A stretch of 9,324 nucleotides of DNA from assembly GCA_015485035.1 (NCBI GenBank), contig WFUI01000263.1:1-9324 (forward strand), read 5' to 3'. This DNA is from Mariprofundus sp. (GTDB taxonomy: Bacteria > Pseudomonadota > Zetaproteobacteria > Mariprofundales > Mariprofundaceae). This document shows positions 1 to 5,307 of this stretch, one piece after another (within the stretch, counting starts at the first letter, position 1; the number at the start of each line of letters is the position of its first letter). The translations under genes were made by a program, and so were the position numbers. The notes under the pieces were generated by a model, which worked only from the letters and a program-made list of their open reading frames with translations, was not told the DNA's origin and did not search any database.

Positions 1-2
1 AA

Positions 3-998
3 CTCTTATATCAGGCTGCGCTTGAAATGCCTTCAAGGCAAACATTGATTATCAATGCGCATGCTCACGCCCTGTTAACATTAATGGAATCGATTGATCT
101 CCAGCAGCATTTCAAACCCGAATATACTGCCATCAAAAACATAGGCATGTCTGTATCTCCAACGCTTCCGGATTCTTCCCGTTTGTACGACTTGATACTG
201 CTACTGCCTGCCAAGAATAAACAGCAGACACTTGGCTGGATGGCAGAGGCGATGAACCGGCTATCCATTAACGGGATATTACTGTTTGTATGCGCCAACG
301 CATATGGTGCCAAAAGCTATGAATCAGCACTGAAAAAACTGGCTGGAAACGTATCGTCACGCTCCAAATCAAAATGCCGTCTGTGTTCGGCCAGAAAATC
401 CTCCGCCTTCAATGCCCCGCTCGCGGCACAGTGGCTGGAGGATGCCAGCCCCCGCATCATCGAATCCCATGGCATGCTTTCCCGCCCCGGCCTGTTCAGT
501 TGGGATCACGCTGATACCGGCTCTTCCCTGCTGATCAGAAATTTGCCTGTATTATGTGGAAACGGCATGGATTTATGCTGTGGTTATGGTTTTCTGGCGG
601 AATATATTCTACGCAACACCACAGACAGCAAACCCGTAGATATCAAAAAAATCCACCTGCTTGATGCGGACCAACTGGCGCTTGATTGCGCCCGCCAGAA
701 CACGGCACCCTGGGAAGGTATCGTGCAATACCATTGGAAAGATGCAGTGCATGATTCATTGCCGAAGCAACTGGACTGGATCGTCTGCAATCCGCCGTTC
801 CACACCGGCCAGTCCCAAGATGTGGAATTGGGAAAATCTATTGTACGACATGCCTGTCAAAGTCTGAGAAAAGGTGGGCAGATCTATCTGGTCGCCAACC
901 GGAAACTACCCTATGAGAGACTGCTTCAATCAGAGTTGCAGCAATGCAGGACATTGATCGAAGCCGAAGGCTTCAAAGTCATACAAGGAATACGCTGA
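3..998 (+). CDS. rsmC: RsmC-type 16S rRNA (guanine-N2) methyltransferase, 5'-partial
   Basis: Likely S-adenosylmethionine-dependent methyltransferase that makes m2G1207 in helix 34 of 16S rRNA on the 30S subunit. Numbering from the first in-window ATG (position 27, 323 codons), the N-terminal half is the degenerate MTase-like domain of RsmC. The C-terminal half is the catalytic Rossmann domain: SAM-binding loop at about 180-192 (MDLCCGYGFLAE), acidic LLDAD at 211-215, and the hallmark NPPFHTG of guanine-N2 methyltransferases at 255-261. The loop has Cys where many family members have the first Gly. The frame is open from the window edge to the ATG, with no good ribosome site before that ATG. 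The extra residues (LLYQAALE) resemble the region preceding the first strand of E. coli RsmC, so the true start probably lies outside the window. The stop overlaps the next gene's ATG by one base. RlmG (23S G1835) is the main alternative, but the length fits RsmC. Confidence 0.85.
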   Translation, partial: LLYQAALEMPSRQTLIINAHAHALLTLMESIDLQQHFKPEYTAIKNIGMSVSPTLPDSSRLYDLILLLPAKNKQQTLGWMAEAMNRLSINGILLFVCANAYGAKSYESALKKLAGNVSSRSKSKCRLCSARKSSAFNAPLAAQWLEDASPRIIESHGMLSRPGLFSWDHADTGSSLLIRNLPVLCGNGMDLCCGYGFLAEYILRNTTDSKPVDIKKIHLLDADQLALDCARQNTAPWEGIVQYHWKDAVHDSLPKQLDWIVCNPPFHTGQSQDVELGKSIVRHACQSLRKGGQIYLVANRKLPYERLLQSELQQCRTLIEAEGFKVIQGIR

Positions 999-1729
999 TG
1001 AAAACAACAGAACGGCTCGATAAACTGCTCTCCAATCTCGGATACGGAGCGAGAAAAGATGTGCGTTACTGGGTCAAGGAGGGCTGGATAACGGTGGATG
1101 GAAAACCTGCCACCTCCCCGTCCCAGAAAGTGGTTCCACAACAGGTTCGTCTTGAAGGTGCCGAACTGGATCACCCCGATGGCTTAACTATTATCTATCA
1201 CAAACCGCTGGGTTCAGTATGTTCACGTAAAGAGGATGGCCGCCTGATTTATGCCGATTTTCCCGCCCGCTGGATTGACAGGAAGCCACCGCTTTCCAGT
1301 GTCGGAAGACTCGATAAAGAGACATCGGGACTGCTCATAGTCACCGATGACGGTCAGCTCAACCACCAACTGACCACTCCCAGAATGCATATTTCCAAAA
1401 CTTATGCTGTTACGCTGGATCATCCGCTTGAAGGTAACGAAGCGGAAATCTTTGCAAGTGGATCACTGATGCTGGAAGATGAAGACAAACCTTGTCTACC
1501 AGCAAAACTGTCCATCATAAATACAACAGAGGTTTCACTGGTTCTGCATGAAGGGCGTTATCATCAGGTGCGGCGAATGTTTGCAGCAGTTGGCAACCAT
1601 GTGAGCGCACTGACACGCACACATATTGGCGCCCTGTCATTGCAGGATACCGGACTGTCTGCAGGCGAATATAAAACAACCACGGCCATAGAGCTCATGC
1701 AGAGGGTGCTTCCCGACAGTGTCTCCTGA
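998..1729 (+). CDS. rsuA: RsuA-type 16S rRNA pseudouridine(516) synthase
   Basis: Isomerises a uridine in rRNA to pseudouridine; the closest match I recall is RsuA, which modifies U516 of 16S rRNA. The 243-residue protein begins with an S4 RNA-binding domain (about 4-60: RLDKLLSNLGYGARK and VTVDG-like ITVDGK). The catalytic domain follows, with the signature GRLDKETSGLL at 103-113 and catalytic Asp106. The late motif EGRYHQVRRMFAAVGNHV is nearly identical to RsuA. The start at 998 is chosen over an in-frame ATG at 944 because it has an AGGA ribosome site eight bases upstream, forms an overlapping TGATG junction with rsmC, and puts the S4 domain at the usual distance from the N-terminus. The junction implies translational coupling of two enzymes that both modify 16S rRNA. 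RluB, RluE and RluF are related alternatives, but length and motif detail favour RsuA. Confidence 0.87.
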   Translation: MKTTERLDKLLSNLGYGARKDVRYWVKEGWITVDGKPATSPSQKVVPQQVRLEGAELDHPDGLTIIYHKPLGSVCSRKEDGRLIYADFPARWIDRKPPLSSVGRLDKETSGLLIVTDDGQLNHQLTTPRMHISKTYAVTLDHPLEGNEAEIFASGSLMLEDEDKPCLPAKLSIINTTEVSLVLHEGRYHQVRRMFAAVGNHVSALTRTHIGALSLQDTGLSAGEYKTTTAIELMQRVLPDSVS

Positions 1730-1750
1730 TATAGGGCCACCTGTATCAGG
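1725..1750. terminator. Hairpin between convergent rsuA and lipoprotein genes
   Basis: An 11-bp stem (CCTGATATAGG pairing with CCTGTATCAGG, one G-T wobble) closes a four-base GCCA loop. The left arm contains the rsuA TGA stop (1727-1729), and the right arm ends six bases from the lipoprotein stop on the other strand. No T-run follows on either strand, so it is not a textbook intrinsic terminator. Its position in a 26-base convergent gap suggests a shared, bidirectional 3'-end or mRNA-protecting structure. That role is inferred. Confidence 0.6.
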
Positions 1751-1755
1751 CCGGG

Positions 1756-2334
1756 CTAATCATCGTCACGGTATCTTTTATAATCCTGATTTCCATGTCT
1801 ATCCTGATCATACTCGCCATAACGACCAGCACGACGGGGATGGTTTCTGTTTAAACGATCCAGATTGCGCCGGGCCGGGTAATAGCCCGGATCAAGCCTG
1901 AGCGCATGTCTGAAATGGGATCTGGCTGAGGCGTTATCACCGTTTAAAACAAATGCAACGCCGAGATCATTATGGGCAGCGGGATTATTCGGACAATAGC
2001 GCAATCCTTTTCGCAGCAAATAAATTTTTTGGTCCATATCCCGGGCACGATTGGCCCGCCCAAAATATCCTGCACCTTTGTTGCATGCACGCCGATGATA
2101 GCGAGGCCCGGATCTGTAAACCCGATTTTCCCGCCCCTCGGCCAGCACAGCTCCGGCCAGTGCCCCCAACGCACCGCCAATCACGGCACCTTTTGCCACG
2201 TTACCGCTCTGAGCCCCAATCACCGCACCTGCCGTTGCTCCAATTACCGCCCCCTGCGCCGCCGTACGTTCCTGATAGGCAGTCGCACACCCGGATAACA
2301 TTAAAATAATCATGACAGAAATAGTATATTTCAT
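1756..2334 (-). CDS. Glycine-zipper outer-membrane lipoprotein with TPR-like segment
   Basis: Function unknown. The 192-residue protein starts with a lipoprotein signal peptide (hydrophobic 6-15) ending in lipobox LSGC, which makes Cys16 the lipidated residue. Ala17 (no Asp) predicts transfer to the outer membrane. Residues 28-64 are a glycine zipper of Gly/Ala-rich hydrophobic repeats (GAVIGATAGAVIG and GAVIGGALGALAGAV), as in Rick_17kDa/SlyB-like lipoproteins. A basic linker follows, then about 96-165 has the look of one to two TPR helical hairpins (NNPAAHNDLGVAFVLNGD, then ARSHFRHALRLDPGYYPAR). The tail is rich in Arg, Tyr and Asp. The start has a perfect AAGGAGGA ribosome site five bases upstream. 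It lies downstream of the cyclase on the same strand, 172 bases away, so it may have its own promoter. What is seen supports a surface- or periplasm-facing anchored adaptor; the partner is unknown. Confidence 0.82.
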   Translation of the reverse strand: MKYTISVMIILMLSGCATAYQERTAAQGAVIGATAGAVIGAQSGNVAKGAVIGGALGALAGAVLAEGRENRVYRSGPRYHRRACNKGAGYFGRANRARDMDQKIYLLRKGLRYCPNNPAAHNDLGVAFVLNGDNASARSHFRHALRLDPGYYPARRNLDRLNRNHPRRAGRYGEYDQDRHGNQDYKRYRDDD

Positions 2335-2507
2335 AAAATCCTCCTTATCTGGAGCAGGCTATGCTGTTATTCCATGCCAGCAACATGAAAAACTTTCGCT
2401 ATGTGGCGGGTAAATTACTCGAACCCCGTTGATGGCAATTACCATGATAGCTTCGCAACCTTAGCTATGCCCGTTATGGGTGTTGGTTTACAAACCCAGA
2501 GAAGAGT
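2335..2507 (-). other. Hairpin-rich intergenic region / lipoprotein 5' leader
   Basis: This 172-base stretch between the cyclase stop and the lipoprotein start carries several small inverted repeats: TGGG/CCCA around 2477-2498 enclosing GGTT-TACA-AACC (2485-2496); CCC/GGG at 2470-2480; ATAGCT/AGCTAT (2447-2452 with 2463-2468, ten-base loop); ATGG/CCAT (2432-2435 with 2442-2445), which gains a wobble pair on the minus strand; and CGGG/CCCG (2407-2410 with 2425-2428). Nearer the gene, TGCTG and CAGCA also pair. An AAGGAGGA ribosome site sits at 2339-2346. No cyclase terminator with a T-run and no convincing sigma-70 promoter were found. It matches no riboswitch consensus I know. Confidence 0.45.
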
Positions 2508-3314
2508 TTAGCGGAACATGTTTTTTATACGTGTCGAAATACTTGATTCCAGCCCCATTTTCTTCGGTGAAACCTCATAGAGTGTACTTACGCCCACACC
2601 TTTCAGCGACAAATTTCTTGCTGACCCGATCAGGATATCACCCGAATAGTCCCGTATTTTTGTATGAATCAGGCCAAAAACAATTTCATCAATCAATATC
2701 TGATTCCGCAACGCTTCGGCCTGAATCCGCGCCCCCTTGTCCATGGCATGACCGATATAGTCCTGGACATCACCCGGTATTGCCTTGACATATCCGCATG
2801 TTATTCCAATGCGGTAATTCATCGAGCCAACCAGTTTCTTCAGCGTTTTACGACCGTCTGCAAGGCTTCGCTTGATCAGCAATGCTGCCAGAACTGCATC
2901 AATAGCATTTTCAAATACGACCATCACGCCATCGCCCAGGCGTTTGACAACCTGACCATTGTATCGCTCAACAGCTTCCTTGCATGCATCACAAAACAGC
3001 CGGTTGCGCATATATCCCTTGGTATGTCCCATAGAGCGTTTATATTCGGTGGAACTTTCCAGATCGGTAAACATGATACATTTGTAATGATCCTCGGTCG
3101 TGGCAATGGCCTGAGCAACCGACTCGATAATAATATCCAGATCAAGCGGCGCTTCATCCACACGGCTGGCCGGACGTGAAGCCGCCATTTTCGGCACAAT
3201 GGCCAGATCAACCGTATGTTCACTGATATTTTCACTTAATTGCGGCGAGGGATTGGGAATAGTGAGTACCTTGGCTGGTCTGTCGCTTGTTTCCTGCTTA
3301 TGAACAGGGGACAT
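2508..3314 (-). CDS. Soluble class III adenylate/guanylate cyclase
   Basis: Predicted to make cAMP from ATP in the cytoplasm. The 268-residue protein has no membrane segment: an unrecognised polar, Pro/Ser-containing N-terminus (1-75), the cyclase homology domain (about 78-215) and a short C-terminal tail. Catalytic positions align at the family's spacing: metal Asp84 (MFTDLESST), adenine-recognising Lys124 and metal Asp128 (VKRLGDGVMVVF), Asp185 (DYIG) and Arg196 (KGARIQ). The Lys/Asp pair favours ATP over GTP. The position usually occupied by the transition-state Asn is Asp192. I chose the ATG at 3314 because GGAGG lies five bases upstream. The frame extends to a TTG at 3395, but that extension would run through a CRP-like operator and has no ribosome site. 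A CRP-like palindrome lies 65-80 bases upstream. The gene follows tRNA-Pro on the same strand. Confidence 0.87.
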   Translation of the reverse strand: MSPVHKQETSDRPAKVLTIPNPSPQLSENISEHTVDLAIVPKMAASRPASRVDEAPLDLDIIIESVAQAIATTEDHYKCIMFTDLESSTEYKRSMGHTKGYMRNRLFCDACKEAVERYNGQVVKRLGDGVMVVFENAIDAVLAALLIKRSLADGRKTLKKLVGSMNYRIGITCGYVKAIPGDVQDYIGHAMDKGARIQAEALRNQILIDEIVFGLIHTKIRDYSGDILIGSARNLSLKGVGVSTLYEVSPKKMGLESSISTRIKNMFR

Positions 3315-3318
3315 GATT

Positions 3319-3324
3319 TCCTCC
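3319..3324 (-). promoter_or_regulatory. Ribosome binding site of the cyclase gene
   Basis: On the minus strand this reads GGAGGA and ends about five bases before the ATG at 3314. It is the main reason for choosing that start over the upstream in-frame TTG at 3395. Confidence 0.75.
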
Positions 3325-3378
3325 GATAGAAACGATTTACAAATAGGCTCGAAGGCTAAAGCGGAAATATTTTCTTTA

Positions 3379-3394
3379 TGTGATGCAGATCGCA
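3379..3394. promoter_or_regulatory. CRP/Vfr-like binding site upstream of the cyclase
   Basis: The plus strand reads TGTGA, six bases, TCGCA, which is nine of ten bases of the CRP consensus TGTGA-N6-TCACA. The inner T and A that extend the half-sites (TGTGAT and ATCGCA) are also present, and AT-rich TTA precedes the left arm. The palindrome centre is about 72 bases upstream of the cyclase ATG. A weak -10 candidate (TAAATC on the minus strand, 3334-3339) would put transcription start near 3327 and the site near -60, close to the class I CRP position. The operator is seen only as a sequence match. No CRP gene is in the window. Confidence 0.5.
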
Positions 3395-3422
3395 ACTTCA
3401 GACCGGATACATAATGGAAAAA

Positions 3423-3499
3423 TGGTCGGGGTGAGAGGGTTCGAACCTCCGACCTTACCGTCCCGAACGGTACGCGCTACCAGGCTGCGCCACACCCCG
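3423..3499 (-). tRNA. proK: tRNA-Pro (anticodon CGG)
   Basis: The 77-base gene folds as a complete cloverleaf: acceptor arm CGGGGTG (3493-3499) with CACCCCG (3427-3433), discriminator A at 3426, and an encoded CCA at 3423-3425. The D-arm contains GCGCAGCCTGGTAGCGC, the anticodon stem TACCG/CGGTA encloses loop TTCGGGA, which gives anticodon CGG reading proline CCG codons, and the T-arm has GGTTCGAACC. It lies between ispB and the cyclase on the same strand. An AT-rich stretch (3501-3515) and a TTGTCA-like hexamer (minus strand, 3519-3524) precede it, but spacing to a -10 is poor. A short T-run directly follows the CCA without another hairpin. The symbol follows E. coli usage for the CGG isoacceptor. 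Confidence 0.96.
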
Positions 3500-3607
3500 T
3501 ATTAATAATTTAATGAACTGACAAGCAGGCGGCGAATATTAGAAAGATGGGCCAACCACGGCAAGTTGTTTCACATCCTGTCCATGCGTGTTCCCTGTAC
3601 ACTGTTT

Positions 3608-4600
3608 TTAAAAAGGGCGGTGAGCGGAAAAATCGGCCAGATCAGCCAGCAATTGTCGAATTTCTCTATCGGCATGCACCGGCAACAATTGTTTGGCGCG
3701 TTCGGCATAATCTTTTGCCCGGGCCATGGCAAAACCCGAGCCGTTCTGTGCGGCAACATGTTCACGCACCCATTCCCGGTCACCACTTTCATATGAACCA
3801 CGTTCAGCAATTAGCTCAACCCTGCTTGCCAGTTCTTCATCGTTCTGCATCGCATAAATCAGAGGCAAGGTGATCTTCCCTTCTTCCAGATCATGCCCAA
3901 CCGGCTTGCCGGCATCCTCGGCCTCAGCCAGATAATCCAGCGCATCATCCATCAACTGGAAAGCCACCCCCAGACACATACCGTATTCAGCCATGTCTGC
4001 CACTATTTCAGCAGATTGCCCTGCAGCATGGGCCCCCACCTCACTGGCTGCCTTGAATAACACAGCTGTTTTACGTTCAATCACTTCGAGACACTCAGAT
4101 TCTGTCATCTCCAGATGAAAGGTACGCGACAACTGCAGAACTTCTCCTTCGGCCAGCGCATTGGTAACATCGCTCATCAGTTTCAGCATCGCCATATCGC
4201 CATCAGACACCATCATCTGGAATGCGCGCGAAAAGAGATAATCGCCCACCAGCACCGATGCCTGATTACCCCACACCCCATTGGCCGATGGTGCACCACG
4301 CCGCTGATCGGATGAATCAACCACATCATCATGCAACAGCGATGCCGTATGAATAAATTCAACCACCACGGAAAGTGGAATATGACGATCGCCACGATAA
4401 CCGAACAAACGTGCCGTCAGCAGACACAGCAATGGCCGTAGCCGCTTGCCACCACTGTTGACAATATAATGCCCGATAGCGGGAATCATCATGATATCGG
4501 ATTGCAAATTCTGATGGATACAGGCATTCACCCGAACCATATCAGATTGGCACAGTTCGACAGCGCGCTTCAGCGAGGTATGAATGGATGAATCAGTCAC
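3608..4600 (-). CDS. ispB: Polyprenyl (octaprenyl-type) diphosphate synthase
   Basis: Trans-prenyltransferase that extends farnesyl diphosphate with isopentenyl diphosphate to make the C40-type side chain of ubiquinone or menaquinone. The 330-residue protein is all-helical family I and collinear with E. coli IspB. It shows GGKRLRP (50-56), the first Asp-rich motif DDVVD (91-95) followed by RRG, and the second Asp-rich motif DDALD (218-222). EGEVLQL and GKITLPL are also typical. Chain length cannot be read reliably from sequence. The start is a GTG at 4600, the first start codon after an in-frame TGA. It has no Shine-Dalgarno sequence. An internal ATG (residue 21) also lacks one and would remove conserved N-terminal helix. 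The gene is divergent from maf with 62 bases between them. About 108 bases separate it from tRNA-Pro with no strong terminator visible. Confidence 0.93.
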   Translation of the reverse strand: MTDSSIHTSLKRAVELCQSDMVRVNACIHQNLQSDIMMIPAIGHYIVNSGGKRLRPLLCLLTARLFGYRGDRHIPLSVVVEFIHTASLLHDDVVDSSDQRRGAPSANGVWGNQASVLVGDYLFSRAFQMMVSDGDMAMLKLMSDVTNALAEGEVLQLSRTFHLEMTESECLEVIERKTAVLFKAASEVGAHAAGQSAEIVADMAEYGMCLGVAFQLMDDALDYLAEAEDAGKPVGHDLEEGKITLPLIYAMQNDEELASRVELIAERGSYESGDREWVREHVAAQNGSGFAMARAKDYAERAKQLLPVHADREIRQLLADLADFSAHRPF

Positions 4601-4609
4601 GGACTGTGC

Positions 4610-4637
4610 ATCGTATGCGTGCGACTCGTGCCGTCAA
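4610..4637 (-). promoter_or_regulatory. Candidate sigma-70 promoter for ispB
   Basis: On the minus strand, TTGACG (4632-4637) and TACGAT (4610-4615) are separated by 16 bases, matching five and four of six consensus positions. The predicted transcription start would fall near 4603, only about three bases before the GTG start, implying a nearly leaderless message. Confidence 0.45.
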
Positions 4638-4650
4638 GGCAAAGTAACGC

Positions 4651-4656
4651 TATCAT
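4651..4656 (+). promoter_or_regulatory. Candidate -10 box for maf
   Basis: TATCAT lies six bases before the maf ATG, so transcription would begin at about the A of the start codon. The matching -35 region (around 4628-4633, GTGCCG) is weak. No Shine-Dalgarno sequence lies between the box and the gene. Confidence 0.35.
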
Positions 4657-4662
4657 ACGCAC

Positions 4663-5238
4663 ATGGAAATCATCCTGGCCTCCCGTTCTCCCCGCCGCCT
4701 TACCCTGCTGCAAAGTGCCGGTCTGGCTGTAGAGGTACAACCTTCCCACATAGATGAAACCCCTTTTCCCGGTGAATCCGTGAATGCCATGGTAAAACGC
4801 CTGAGTCGGGAAAAGGCCATCGCCTGCAATGCTCCGATGGGAAGGCCTGTGATTGCAGCAGATACACTGGTCGCCATCGGCAAGCATATACTGGGGCAAC
4901 CACGCGACCTGAGACAGGCAAAAACCATGCTGCAACAACTTTCCGGGACTGACCATCAGGTGATCACAGGAGTCTGTGTGCGCCTGAATGGACAGATTCT
5001 GCAACAACAGGTGGCGACCCGCGTCCGTTTCAGGACAGTCTGTGCAGACGAAATCGACATCTATCTGACTCATAATGATGTGCTTGATAAAGCAGGTGCA
5101 TATGCTGTGCAAGGCGGCGCGGCCAGTTTTATTGAATCCATTGACGGACCACTGGATAATGTCATCGGCCTGCCGGTTCGCACCACCCTCGATATGCTCT
5201 CGGAGCTTCAATCACTGCAGGCAAATAAACCCGACTAA
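4663..5238 (+). CDS. maf: Maf/YhdE-type nucleoside triphosphate pyrophosphatase
   Basis: Hydrolyses non-canonical or excess nucleoside triphosphates to the monophosphate and pyrophosphate; the YhdE subfamily prefers dTTP and UTP. The 191 residues show the N-terminal substrate loop ASRSPRR (6-12), catalytic or metal-binding Asp67 in AADTLV, and DKAGAYAVQGGAA (142-154), which marks the YhdE type. A variant of the C-terminal motif, GPLDNVIGLPV (162-172), has Pro where Ser is common. Length is normal. The ATG at 4663 is the only start after an in-frame TAA and matches the family's canonical beginning. It has no ribosome site, and a -10-like TATCAT sits just before it. The maf-rng order is conserved in gammaproteobacteria, where it follows mreBCD; mre genes are absent here. 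Confidence 0.93.
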   Translation: MEIILASRSPRRLTLLQSAGLAVEVQPSHIDETPFPGESVNAMVKRLSREKAIACNAPMGRPVIAADTLVAIGKHILGQPRDLRQAKTMLQQLSGTDHQVITGVCVRLNGQILQQQVATRVRFRTVCADEIDIYLTHNDVLDKAGAYAVQGGAASFIESIDGPLDNVIGLPVRTTLDMLSELQSLQANKPD

Positions 5239-5243
5239 AGTTT

Positions 5244-5270
5244 CTTCGTGTACTTCGTGCGCTTCGTGGT
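5244..5270 (+). repeat. Period-9 CTTCGTG tandem repeat
   Basis: Three copies of CTTCGTG occur at 5244-5250, 5253-5259 and 5262-5268, each followed by two variable bases, inside the 69-base gap between maf and rng. There is no inverted repeat or open frame of its own. I recall similar CTTCGTG/CACGAAG period-9 tracts as dispersed intergenic elements in many bacterial genomes; that link is from memory. Confidence 0.7.
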
Positions 5271-5307
5271 GAATACTTACGCTTAAATTATTTTTGGGAT
5301 TATCATC

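Noticed and set aside
944..997. In-frame ATG 18 codons upstream of the chosen rsuA start
   Set aside because: It lies inside the end of rsmC, has no ribosome site, and adds residues before the S4 domain that the family lacks.
1953..2309. Plus-strand open frames opposite the lipoprotein gene
   Set aside because: They are shadows of the lipoprotein gene; no ribosome site, no recognisable motif, Pro/Arg/His-rich composition.
2399..2430. tRNA-like GGTTCGAGT on the minus strand in the hairpin-rich gap
   Set aside because: It resembles a T-loop, but the flanking bases do not form a five-pair stem and no other cloverleaf arms are present.
2399..2507. Possible cyclic-di-GMP (GEMM) riboswitch before the lipoprotein gene
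   Set aside because: The conserved GCAAACC, GAAA and ACGCAAAGCC elements are absent on both strands.
2664..3179. 171-codon plus-strand frame opposite the cyclase
   Set aside because: It lies entirely within the cyclase gene, whose motifs are unambiguous, and its translation shows no domain.
3315..3395. N-terminal extension of the cyclase to a TTG at 3395
   Set aside because: The ATG at 3314 has a good ribosome site, and the extension would cover the CRP-like palindrome.
4597..5211. 204-codon minus-strand frame opposite maf
   Set aside because: Antisense shadow of maf with Cys/His-rich composition and no family resemblance.
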